A DNA stretch of 35,079 nt, from the IMG/VR virus record IMGVR_UViG_3300009151_000204, positions 1-35,079 of that record; one strand, written 5' to 3'. This document shows positions 19,731 to 28,112 of the stretch, in pieces. The stretch comes from a virus. Positions within the stretch are counted from its first letter, which is position 1. Each line of letters begins with the position of its first letter. The position numbers and the translations under genes are program-made. The notes under the pieces are model-generated. The model ran no database searches and had not been told where the DNA came from. It saw only the letters and a program-made list of their open reading frames with translations.

Positions 19731-20917
19731 GTTTTGCCGAAAAATTGAACGATTTACGTTCTCCAGGCAACCAGCCAGATCCTAAAAAGAGCGCTCCATC
19801 TGGCTGGGAACCTGGAATTAAATACGAACCAAATGGCGAATGGACCGTCACCACAACTCCACAGCCATCTCTAAGCGATCCAGAATCATGGAAAGCGGCC
19901 GTTGAATCGCTTGGTATTGAGGTACCAGAGGGTTGGTCTGTAAGGCTTGTAGAAGCCAGATACGATCCAGCAGCGTGGCATAGAGACGAACCAGGTGAAG
20001 ATGCTTACACAAAAGCAATTTGGCGTTACAAGTTCTCAGTTCATCCATCGGTAAATATTGCCAATGTTGATGAGCTTTTGTTGTTTTTGGACAAAAGAAA
20101 AGACATAAAGCCTTTAGTGCAAACCAAAGACGATACCTATGTAGTCACCATCTCAGACATGCAATGGGGAAAGGTTGATGGGGGCGGTTCACAAGAGATT
20201 TTAGAGAATTTAATGACTTCACACGTAAAGTCACTAGAGAGATTTAAAAAACTCCGCAAAGACGAGAAAATCGACAAAGTGCTGATTCTTTTACCTGGTG
20301 ACTGCATCGAGGGAACACAAAGCGGCGGCGGTATGAGGCTCTCACGTTTAGATTTGACTCTTACTGAAATGCTAAGGCTATATCGCAGAACCACGCTCGC
20401 AATCGTGCAGGATTATTGCAACACCGCGTCATCGGTCACTGTTGTAGTGGTACCGGGAAACCATGACGAAGCAATTAGAACCGGCAACAGCCTTAACACG
20501 ACATATGACGATAGCCATGCGGTAGAGGGAGCTTCAATCGTAGCCGATACGCTTGACGCCGCTGGATATAAAAATGTGCATTTCATATTCCCACAAAAAG
20601 ACGAGCTTACTTGTGTGGTGGAAACATCTGGGGTAACCGTGGGACTCGTTCACGGACACCAAACACGAGGAAAAATGCAAAACTATCTTGCTAACCAAGC
20701 GCTTGGTAGACAATCCATTGGAACTGCAGACATTGTTGTGTCTGGGCACTATCACCATTTCCACGCTCAACAACTTGGACCAACATGTTGGTTACAGGCC
20801 CCTGCACTTGATGGCGGTAGTACGTGGTTTAGGCATTCAAACGGAGTAGAAGCACCAAAAGGCATGCTTACATTTGTAGTTGGCGGCGGATACTGGCGAG
20901 GTTTGGAAATTTTGTGA
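19727..20917 (+). CDS. Calcineurin-like metallophosphoesterase, 396 aa
   Basis: About 140 N-terminal residues are divergent. The metallophosphoesterase core follows: SDMQWG with the first metal-binding aspartate, LLPGDCIEG, VVPGNHDE, LVHGHQT and VVSGHYHHFH. These are the D, GD, GNHD, H and GHxH motifs of the family. It cleaves phosphoester bonds; in phages nuclease or nucleotidase roles are likely. ATG 19727 (ATGA overlap, GAGGT upstream) is favoured over an ATG at 19706. It overlaps the resolvase start (GTGA). Confidence 0.88.
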   Translation: MSFAEKLNDLRSPGNQPDPKKSAPSGWEPGIKYEPNGEWTVTTTPQPSLSDPESWKAAVESLGIEVPEGWSVRLVEARYDPAAWHRDEPGEDAYTKAIWRYKFSVHPSVNIANVDELLLFLDKRKDIKPLVQTKDDTYVVTISDMQWGKVDGGGSQEILENLMTSHVKSLERFKKLRKDEKIDKVLILLPGDCIEGTQSGGGMRLSRLDLTLTEMLRLYRRTTLAIVQDYCNTASSVTVVVVPGNHDEAIRTGNSLNTTYDDSHAVEGASIVADTLDAAGYKNVHFIFPQKDELTCVVETSGVTVGLVHGHQTRGKMQNYLANQALGRQSIGTADIVVSGHYHHFHAQQLGPTCWLQAPALDGGSTWFRHSNGVEAPKGMLTFVVGGGYWRGLEIL

Positions 20918-21375
20918 TTGTCTGGGGAGCAGATTTGGGAGTCAGATCAGTTTACCTGTGTAAATGGGAAGACGGAAAGGTCGACCACACCTTTTACAAT
21001 ATCAAAAAACCAAAAGATAGATGGAAAGAACTTCAAGAAATTACTCTAATGATTAAAAATACAATCAAAGGAGATTTATTATTTGTTGAAGAACCTGTGG
21101 TCGCTGGAGTAAGAAACTTAAGAACTTCACTAAAAATTGCGCAAAACGCTGGCGCGGTGTTTGCTGGAAGCGGTATTCCTGCTACATTTGTCCCAGTTTC
21201 CTCTTGGAAAAAAGAAATAGTCGGAAAAGGTAACGCTAAAAAAGAAGAAATAGCAGAGTTCTTAAAAATAAAACATAATGAAATGTGGGCAAATTGCAAT
21301 GAAGACCAAAATCTTATCGACGCCACTTGCGTTGCCTTATACGGAGTCAGTGAATGCCAGAAAAAAGATGGGTAA
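20914..21375 (+). CDS. RuvC-like Holliday-junction resolvase, 153 aa
   Basis: RNase H-fold resolvase. GADLGVRS opens the fold with an aspartate near residue 7, FVEEPV supplies the glutamate near 59-60, and NLIDATCVAL gives the C-terminal aspartate near 136. An asparagine occupies the place of the usual additional Asp/His three residues earlier. It would cut branched DNA before packaging. The GTG start overlaps the upstream TGA. Size fits RuvC (about 170 aa). Confidence 0.8.
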   Translation: MIVWGADLGVRSVYLCKWEDGKVDHTFYNIKKPKDRWKELQEITLMIKNTIKGDLLFVEEPVVAGVRNLRTSLKIAQNAGAVFAGSGIPATFVPVSSWKKEIVGKGNAKKEEIAEFLKIKHNEMWANCNEDQNLIDATCVALYGVSECQKKDG

Positions 21376-21845
21376 ACGCAGAGGAGTTTCTGCGCAATAC
21401 CAGCGATGACGATTCTGACTTTTTTGAGCCAGAAGACACGGTTGACCGAGAAGAACTCAAAGATGTCTTAACGCGATATTTAGAGCTTTTAACTCCGGAA
21501 TGGCACAAAAAAGCCGCATGCGTTGGAATGGACGACAGCATATTTTTTGGCAATAAAGACATCGAAGTAAGACCAGCGCTTACTGTTTCAGAAATTAGAT
21601 ACGCAAAATCAATTTGCCTTAGTTGCGAAGCAATTTCTGATTGCTTTAATCACGCTATCACGTCTCGAGAGCGTTATGGTATTTGGGCTGGAATATCCGG
21701 TAGAACGAGAGCTAGAATTTTTGCGCTAATTGATTCGGGACAAATTACTGAAAAAGAAATCCTTAAAGAATTTAAAGATGGAAAAATAGATAAATACGAA
21801 AAGGTAAAAACTTCAATAGTGGACATATATGACGAAGAAGAATAA
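21354..21845 (+). CDS. WhiB-family iron-sulphur regulator, 163 aa
   Basis: Carries the WhiB signature: AAC, then 31 residues, CLSC, five residues, DC, which together bind a [4Fe-4S] cluster, followed by the GIWAGISG turn. WhiB proteins occur in actinobacteria and their phages and act by binding the principal sigma factor; this is the clearest host clue in the window. An acidic extension of about 45 residues precedes the domain and a charged tail follows it. GGAG before ATG 21354 supports the start. It may redirect host transcription to late genes or block superinfection. Confidence 0.9.
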   Translation: MPEKRWVNAEEFLRNTSDDDSDFFEPEDTVDREELKDVLTRYLELLTPEWHKKAACVGMDDSIFFGNKDIEVRPALTVSEIRYAKSICLSCEAISDCFNHAITSRERYGIWAGISGRTRARIFALIDSGQITEKEILKEFKDGKIDKYEKVKTSIVDIYDEEE

Positions 21846-22287
21846 TGACGCTGAAATGGTTCCAATGTCAGAGGAGCCTACCGATCTTGAACGATCATTA
21901 GTCGCTCATAAACTACGGCTTTCTGGAATGACCTGGCAAGAAGTAGCCGATAAAGCTGGATATCCTAGCGATGCAGCAGCAAGGGTAGATGTTAGAGCAT
22001 TCCTGCAAAAAGCTTCCATGGAAATGGAACGTTCAAGCAGAATTGAGGCTTTACAATATGAAGTTGACAGACTAGATCAACTTCAAAGCGCAATTTGGGG
22101 CGCCGCAATAACTGGAGACTTGAAGACAATAGAAACTATATTAAAAATTATTTCTCTTAGATCTAAACTGATGGGACTTGATACTGCATTCGACGACCAT
22201 TCTGGCAAAACAACCACTATCGTTGTTCCAATGGATGCAGCATCATACGTAAAGACGTTAAAAAGTATCTCGGGCTATCCTGAATAG
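21829..22287 (+). CDS. Probable terminase small subunit, 152 aa
   Basis: The N-terminal half has a helix-turn-helix (LSGMTWQEVADKAGYPSDAAARVDV). The second half is a helical region with the pattern ALQYEVDRLDQLQSAIWGAA and LKIISLRSKLMGLD, common in small terminases and terminase-linked DNA-binding proteins of actinophages. It would recognise phage DNA for packaging. It overlaps WhiB by 17 bases and lies two genes before the large terminase, which supports the call. Confidence 0.7.
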   Translation: MTKKNNDAEMVPMSEEPTDLERSLVAHKLRLSGMTWQEVADKAGYPSDAAARVDVRAFLQKASMEMERSSRIEALQYEVDRLDQLQSAIWGAAITGDLKTIETILKIISLRSKLMGLDTAFDDHSGKTTTIVVPMDAASYVKTLKSISGYPE

Positions 22288-22309
22288 TCACATAAAGAAT
22301 AATAGAGTT

Positions 22310-22353
22310 GGTTAGGTCTGGCTCTTGTGGGCAAAGTCAGGCCTAACCCTTTT
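22310..22353 (+). terminator. Hairpin before the virion genes
   Basis: An 11-bp stem GGTTAGGTCTG/CAGGCCTAACC (one G-U pair, 17-base loop) followed by CTTTTAGG. It could be a weak plus-strand terminator separating the terminase small subunit from the next gene, whose ribosome-binding site AGGAG follows directly. Confidence 0.5.
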
Positions 22354-22363
22354 AGGAGTATAA

Positions 22364-23056
22364 ATGCCGAGCAATAGTACGCCTCGTATCGGCCAGCGCC
22401 CAAGCACTTCAGGCATTAGCCTTCCTGCCGGCGTTATCACATTCGTAGATGCAACAAATAATACTATTAATTTTATTACGCAAAATGGGCAATATATTTC
22501 TGGTGTAAAAGTCCTAGGAAGCAATGTCCCATATGTTATTGGACAACACATTGTCTATGCGAACGATACTGCTGGAAATACCGTTGTGCTTGGAACGTGG
22601 GACTCACAACAAAAAATAAATACTCAGTTATACGCATCCGTCTATAGAGGCACTGGAGCTACAGCACAAAACACCACTACTTCGGGTTCTGGTACTACAG
22701 TTAACTTCAATCTAGTTACCTCTGACGCATATTCCATGTGGAGCACAGCAAATAATGAATTTACCGTTCCAGTAACTGGTATTTATAATTTAAATTGTTG
22801 CGTAGCCTTCGATAGTGCTGTTAACTCAACTGGATATAGAGCGGTATATATCAATGTATCTGGAAGCAATCAGGCGCTCAATAGAGTTGCAACTGCGCCA
22901 GCGGTTGATACATATATGAATTTATCTACAACATGCAAAATGTTGGCTGGGGAAAAAGCGCATGTGTCGGCCGTAAGTTCAACGGCAGTGGTAATTCCTA
23001 TCCCAACAGGCGGAAACTTAGTAAACTTCACTATCAGTTACATCGGGCCCGCATAA
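22364..23056 (+). CDS. C1q-like fibre or decoration protein, 230 aa
   Basis: The first 85 residues are beta-rich (GVITFVDATNNTINFI, VLGSNVPYVIGQHIVYAND) and may attach to the capsid or tail. The last 140 residues have the C1q/TNF-type jelly-roll pattern, with NEFTVPVTGIYNLNCCVAF as the core strand pair and a terminal VNFTISYIGPA. Such trimeric domains form phage head fibres or receptor-binding tips. AGGAG precedes the start; the stop overlaps the terminase ATG (TAATG). Confidence 0.75.
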   Translation: MPSNSTPRIGQRPSTSGISLPAGVITFVDATNNTINFITQNGQYISGVKVLGSNVPYVIGQHIVYANDTAGNTVVLGTWDSQQKINTQLYASVYRGTGATAQNTTTSGSGTTVNFNLVTSDAYSMWSTANNEFTVPVTGIYNLNCCVAFDSAVNSTGYRAVYINVSGSNQALNRVATAPAVDTYMNLSTTCKMLAGEKAHVSAVSSTAVVIPIPTGGNLVNFTISYIGPA

Positions 23057-24567
23057 TGGCTAAGTTCGTTCTCTCGCGCCTACCAGAGACGGACGACGAG
23101 CTTTGGCACGTTGTTCACGCAATGTGGGGTGTCACAATCCCGAGACATAAGGTTTGTCCAGATCATGTAGCTCCCTTTGATGCCTTTGCGGATGCTTACT
23201 TCGGCAGGGACGGAACCATTAGCTTGTGGCACGGCAGCCGAGGACTATCCGGAAAATCATTTACTCTATCAATTCTTGGACTAACAAAAGCCTTTTTATT
23301 GGGAGCTGACTGTAACCTACTGGGAGGGTCATTAGCTCAATCTGCCAACATTCACAACGCCATGCGTGATGCGCTTGACTCAGAAAATGCCCCTAGAGAC
23401 ATGCTTACAATGGAATCTAAAACTGAGGTTAAGGTTACCAACGGGGCAAAGATTAGACCGCTAACTGCTTCACAAAAGACAGTGCGTGGCCCTCACCCTC
23501 CATTTCTGCTTCTAGATGAAATAGACGAAATGGATATTTCAATCCTCGATGCCGCTTTGGGCCAGCCAATGCCTCAAAAGAACTATCTCGGGGAAATCAT
23601 TCAACCGTACACCGTTCTATGTTCAACTTGGCAGAATCCTGTAGGAACGTTCACAGAGATAAAGAGACGCTTTGAAGAGCGTGGATTACCTGCCAAAACG
23701 TGGTGCTGGCGGGAATCAGCTAATCCCATTGATGGATGGCTCTCAATGGAAACAGTAGAACAAAAACGTCGGGAAATCCCTGCAGAAATGTGGAGAGTTG
23801 AATACGAATTAGGTGAACCATCTATTGGTAACCGTGCATTTGATTCTGACGCCATCGAAAAGACATTCTGTTTGCCACTTGAGCCTATTTACGAAAAAAC
23901 AGCCAAAGACTTCGAGGAGTACACCTTCGAAGGGCCAATGCCAGGTGGTGAGTATGTTGCAGGTGCTGACTGGGCAAAAGAGCGAGACTATACAGTCATT
24001 GCTGTCATGCGTATAGATGTTCAACCATATCGTCTTGTTTACTATATGCGAGTAAACCGAAGACCGTATCCAATGATGGTGGGGTGGTTCAATACAGCCA
24101 TTCAGATTTATAATGCTGACGCTATCCATGATGGCACTGGTCTTGGAAACGTAGTAAACGACTATCTAGATTTAAGAGCCAGATCATTCCTGATGACAGG
24201 TAAAAATAGAGATGACATGCTGTCCGAGTATGTTTCAGCAATTGAGCGTGGCGAGTTTGAGCTACCAAAGGTTCTTACCCTGTACACTGCACACAAATAC
24301 GCTCAGGTTGGAGATCTTTATCGTGGAGGACAATCATTCCATTTACCAGACGAAGTGTGTGCTCTAGCATTATGTAACAGATTGATAACTAAAAGAATTC
24401 CGGCAGTTACAATTCTTGGTGTTCCTAAAAATGGAGAGCCGAGTAAGTATGCAAAAGATTTAGATCCACCAAAAAATAATCAAAGTGATGGAATTATTAG
24501 CATGGGTGAAGGTGAAGTTCGAGTTAAAACAGATAGAGACGGAAACAGTTTCACCCTAATGGTATGA
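23056..24567 (+). CDS. Terminase large subunit, 503 aa
   Basis: The DNA-packaging motor. The ATPase has a variant Walker A GSRGLSGKS (60-68), Walker B FLLLDEIDE (150-158) and a coupling motif around CSTWQN. The C-terminal RNase H-like nuclease shows GADWAKERDYT with its first aspartate, HDGTGLG and a late QSDGI. ATG 23056 overlaps the upstream stop by one base; a longer frame from 22933 runs inside the previous gene and is rejected. The length is normal for the family. Confidence 0.92.
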   Translation: MAKFVLSRLPETDDELWHVVHAMWGVTIPRHKVCPDHVAPFDAFADAYFGRDGTISLWHGSRGLSGKSFTLSILGLTKAFLLGADCNLLGGSLAQSANIHNAMRDALDSENAPRDMLTMESKTEVKVTNGAKIRPLTASQKTVRGPHPPFLLLDEIDEMDISILDAALGQPMPQKNYLGEIIQPYTVLCSTWQNPVGTFTEIKRRFEERGLPAKTWCWRESANPIDGWLSMETVEQKRREIPAEMWRVEYELGEPSIGNRAFDSDAIEKTFCLPLEPIYEKTAKDFEEYTFEGPMPGGEYVAGADWAKERDYTVIAVMRIDVQPYRLVYYMRVNRRPYPMMVGWFNTAIQIYNADAIHDGTGLGNVVNDYLDLRARSFLMTGKNRDDMLSEYVSAIERGEFELPKVLTLYTAHKYAQVGDLYRGGQSFHLPDEVCALALCNRLITKRIPAVTILGVPKNGEPSKYAKDLDPPKNNQSDGIISMGEGEVRVKTDRDGNSFTLMV

Positions 24568-24616
24568 CACATCGTGGATAATAAGTATGAGAATGCTATG
24601 CCTATAGGAGTATTAA

Positions 24617-26251
24617 ATGTCCGTTAGCGGAGAATTTCTTGCCAATATCACGGACACAGCTCTGCCTGGAGACGGTATCCCACAGAACGTCAATCCAATG
24701 GCCGAACTCGGTATCACGGGTCTTAGACGCTTTTCCGGTTATGTTGATGAAGAATTCCTACCACAACTGCGTGGTCGTAAAGCCGTACAGGTTTACAAAG
24801 AAATGGCAGACAACGACCCAATCGTGGGAGCGTTGTTATTTGCTATTGATCGCCTTGTACGTCAAGTAGAGTGGCGCGTAGAGCCGGCATCTGGCTCCGT
24901 GGAGGCTAAAGCAGCAGCCAAGTTCGTTGAAGAGTGCATGGAAGATATGTCTCATACTTGGGACGACTTTATTGCCGAAGTAGCTACCATGAACATTTAT
25001 GGTTGGTCATGGCACGAAATCGTATATAAGCGCCGTGTAGGTATGTGGGAAACAGACCCCAAGAAGCGTTCAAGATTCTCAGATAACAAAATTGGCTGGC
25101 GCAAGATGCCTATCCGCGCACAAGAAACGTGGCTGCGCTGGGTATTTGATGAATCTGGTGGCGTAAAAGCGTTAGTACAGCTTGCCCCACCGCACTACAA
25201 ATTGGTAGTTATCCCAATCGAGAAGTCTCTTTTGTTCCGTACTACGGTAACAAAGAACAACCCAGAGGGCAGATCCCTACTGCGTAACGCTTACCGCCCG
25301 TGGTACATGAAGAAACGCCTTGAGGAAATTGAAGGTATTGGTGTAGAACGTGACCTTGCCGGTCTTCCAGTAGCAAAGGTTCCTGCCGCGTATTTGAATG
25401 CCAAACCAGGTTCTGACCAAGCAAAGATGGTTGATGCATTTCGGAAGATGGTTCGCTCTGTACGTAGAGATGAACAAGAAGGCATCATCCTCCCACAAGC
25501 ATTTGACCAAGACACCAACCAGCCGTTATTTGGATTTGAGCTCCTGACCTCGGGTGGCGGGCGCTCATTTAATACTAACGAGATTATCCAAAGATATGAG
25601 CAAAGAATGCTTATGTCTGTATTGGCCGACTTCATCATGGTAGGCCATTCGGGCACTGGTTCATATGCCCTCCATACGGACAAGACAGGCCTTTTCAGGG
25701 CCTCAATGAACTCCATCACCCGTTCTATTGCCAACACCCTAAATAGACACGCTATACCACGTCTATTCGCCATTAACGGGTGGAAGACTGACGAGCTACC
25801 TAAGTTTGTACCTGGAGACATCGATCCACCAGATTTGGGTCAATTGTCGCAGTTTATGACCTCTATGACTTCAGCCGGAGCGAACTGGTTCCCAGATGAG
25901 CAACTAGAGAAGTTCTTGCGCAATGCTGCACGCCTACCAGAGATGGGCTCGGACGAAGAAAAGGTCAAGGAAGAGATGACCCGACAGAGTCTCATTATTC
26001 AGCAGGCAAAGCAGCAGCTTGAAGCCCTACAACTACAGCAACAAGCACAACAGGGAATCATGTCTACCCAGACACAAGAACTCGGTCTGCAACAACAACA
26101 GCAGGCAGCCGCACAAACACCAGAACAACGGGCAAATCAAGCGGCAAAAGATGACGAAAACCATTCTTTGCAGTCACAAAAGCAGCAACTAGATATTGAA
26201 GCACAGAAGAAGGAAATGTCTAAGACCGCCCCTAGCGACAAGAAGAAGTAA
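24617..26251 (+). CDS. Portal protein (DUF935-like), 544 aa
   Basis: Follows the large terminase, as portals do. Family-like features include YKEMADNDPIVGALLFAIDRLV near residue 60 (split here only for description), NIYGWSWHEIVYKRR, the stem-region EIEGIGVERDLAGLPVAK, and SVLADFIMVGH. It forms the dodecameric ring through which DNA enters the head. The last 100 residues are glutamine-rich and helical (repeated QQ runs) and probably disordered or coiled. ATAGGAG precedes the ATG. Confidence 0.88.
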   Translation: MSVSGEFLANITDTALPGDGIPQNVNPMAELGITGLRRFSGYVDEEFLPQLRGRKAVQVYKEMADNDPIVGALLFAIDRLVRQVEWRVEPASGSVEAKAAAKFVEECMEDMSHTWDDFIAEVATMNIYGWSWHEIVYKRRVGMWETDPKKRSRFSDNKIGWRKMPIRAQETWLRWVFDESGGVKALVQLAPPHYKLVVIPIEKSLLFRTTVTKNNPEGRSLLRNAYRPWYMKKRLEEIEGIGVERDLAGLPVAKVPAAYLNAKPGSDQAKMVDAFRKMVRSVRRDEQEGIILPQAFDQDTNQPLFGFELLTSGGGRSFNTNEIIQRYEQRMLMSVLADFIMVGHSGTGSYALHTDKTGLFRASMNSITRSIANTLNRHAIPRLFAINGWKTDELPKFVPGDIDPPDLGQLSQFMTSMTSAGANWFPDEQLEKFLRNAARLPEMGSDEEKVKEEMTRQSLIIQQAKQQLEALQLQQQAQQGIMSTQTQELGLQQQQQAAAQTPEQRANQAAKDDENHSLQSQKQQLDIEAQKKEMSKTAPSDKKK

Positions 26252-27466
26252 ATGATTAGTGCCTTTGGGATAGAACATGGCGTAGCAATTGTAAAGGCTG
26301 AGCGTTATGACCCTAAAAAACATAAAGTACTGAAGCCTGGTTATCATTTAATGGTCGAAGATCATGGGGCCAACAAAGGGGCTAGACGCACTAAAACTGT
26401 TTTAGCGGATAATGAATTACGCAATTACAACTTAAACAGGGCCGTTAGCACTTATGAGCAAAAAATACAGCGTAAGGTTACTAAGCCTGAATTTGAAATG
26501 CTAAGACGCGAACAAATAAAGGGAATTTGGCGCCCAAATCATCATACCTCTAGGAACAGTTCTTCTACAGGTATAGACAGAGAAAACGTAAACGGAATTA
26601 ATGACACTAGCAGCAATTACGACACTAAACGTTTTTGGACCGACAAAGAAAGAATTGATAGGGATCAAAAGCTAAGAGCGGCACTTAAAACACGTCGTAA
26701 AAAGATTGTAAAGTCGTTTTTATCTGTAAACGGTCCAGACATGGGAACTTCTAAGCCAATTACGTCAATGTCTACAAACGAGCGCGCTAACTTGCGTTCG
26801 AGCCTTATAAGACAAACGGATGCACGTAAACAGAAGAAAATCTTTACCGGTCCGTTGAAAAGGCCATTTGACGCGTCTAAACGACCTAATGAAGTATCTG
26901 AACAATTTAAAAATCGTTCGCGGGTAAAACGTACAGAGGCAAGAGAACTGCATTTGTCACAAAAACCAGCAGAAGCCGTAGAGGTTCTACAAAGAGCTAA
27001 GTTTGCACCATCAAAAAGTCAAATGCTTAAAATTGGTTTGAGTTCTGCTATTGCTAGCGGAGCGGCAAGAGAACTAAAAAGGCGTCACAGCGTTTCTAAG
27101 GCTATGAACAAGAATAGAAGAGTAGACGCTGGTATCGGAGCTGCTGGAGGCGCAAGCGCCATGGTGGCGGCAAATGAAGTAGGCGGATGGGCAGCAAAAC
27201 GCTCAATTGAGTCCTATAGACATAAGAACTGGGACAACAAGGTACATAATCCAATCTGGTCAGAACACAGAAAGAAATACGGTGTTGAACAGGCAAAAAG
27301 TGGAAAAGTTCCGCTGGAGTTTTTTGAGAAGTATCCAAAGGCATTGCCTGGCAGTAAGGCAACGAGAATTCTAGCAATTAAAAACAGACCGAGCGTAGCC
27401 ACTGCAAGTATCACAAGCGCTGCAGCACTAGGAGCAGCGTTAGCTTCGAGGAGAAAAACCAAATGA
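26252..27466 (+). CDS. Virion-region protein with MISxFGxEHG N-terminus, 404 aa
   Basis: Begins MISAFGIEHGVAIVKAE, a motif shared with the next protein (MISPFGVEHGGIYKAK). The protein is highly basic and arginine/lysine-rich with low complexity. Near the C-terminus are two alanine/glycine-rich hydrophobic stretches (IGAAGGASAMVAA and SITSAAALGAALA) that could cross membranes. It lies between portal and the remaining head genes, where scaffold, protease or internal proteins usually sit. I see no protease motif. Function unknown. Confidence 0.65.
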   Translation: MISAFGIEHGVAIVKAERYDPKKHKVLKPGYHLMVEDHGANKGARRTKTVLADNELRNYNLNRAVSTYEQKIQRKVTKPEFEMLRREQIKGIWRPNHHTSRNSSSTGIDRENVNGINDTSSNYDTKRFWTDKERIDRDQKLRAALKTRRKKIVKSFLSVNGPDMGTSKPITSMSTNERANLRSSLIRQTDARKQKKIFTGPLKRPFDASKRPNEVSEQFKNRSRVKRTEARELHLSQKPAEAVEVLQRAKFAPSKSQMLKIGLSSAIASGAARELKRRHSVSKAMNKNRRVDAGIGAAGGASAMVAANEVGGWAAKRSIESYRHKNWDNKVHNPIWSEHRKKYGVEQAKSGKVPLEFFEKYPKALPGSKATRILAIKNRPSVATASITSAAALGAALASRRKTK

Positions 27467-28059
27467 TTAGTCCGTTTGGGGTAGAACACGGTGGAATATA
27501 TAAAGCCAAAGATCCATGCTGGGACGGTTACAAACAAGAAGGCATGAAGAATAAGGGCGGAAGATTAGTCCCCAATTGCATTCCAAAAACAAAGAAGGTT
27601 TCTAAATCCTGGCAAACTAAGGATGGCAAGAACCCAAAAGGTGGTCTCAACGAAAAGGGTCGCAAGTCGTACGAGCGAGAGAACCCGGGTTCAAACCTAA
27701 AGCCACCAGTAAAGGCCGGAAACAATCCTAGAAGGTCCTCATTCCTTGCCCGTATGGGTAACATGCCGGGACCAGAACATAAACCTAATGGTGAGCCTAC
27801 GAGACTCCTATTATCGTTGCAGGCATGGGGAGCTTCGTCTAAAGCAGATGCAAAAAGAAAAGCAGCAGCAATATCCAAAGGTTTTATTCCACCAGAACCA
27901 ATAAGAAAATTACCTACGCACGCAATTGTCAATGGACGTAAATTCAGAGTTTCTCACATAGAAAACGATTGGGTGTATGTACATGACGAAAATGGAGTAA
28001 TGGGGCATCATAGAAGCCGCGTTATATTTCCTAAAACAAGAAAGCCAAAACAGCCTTAA
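27463..28059 (+). CDS. DUF6321-like virion-region protein, 198 aa
   Basis: After the shared MISPFGVEHG start comes CWDGYKQEGMKNKGGRLVPNC, a short motif seen in many marine and freshwater phage proteins. Then follows a DUF6321-like stretch: PKGGLNEKGRKSYERENPGS, SFLARMGNMPGP and GEPTRLLLSLQAWG. The C-terminus is a small beta domain (RKFRVSHIENDWVYVHDENG). The DUF6321 role is unknown; the basic, packaging-region context suggests a head-internal or DNA-associated protein. The ATGA overlap links it to the preceding gene. Confidence 0.75.
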   Translation: MISPFGVEHGGIYKAKDPCWDGYKQEGMKNKGGRLVPNCIPKTKKVSKSWQTKDGKNPKGGLNEKGRKSYERENPGSNLKPPVKAGNNPRRSSFLARMGNMPGPEHKPNGEPTRLLLSLQAWGASSKADAKRKAAAISKGFIPPEPIRKLPTHAIVNGRKFRVSHIENDWVYVHDENGVMGHHRSRVIFPKTRKPKQP

Positions 28060-28112
28060 CCTGGCTAGTATTATTTGAGACAATTAGACAATAGTTGCCC
28101 ATAGGAGCAGAT

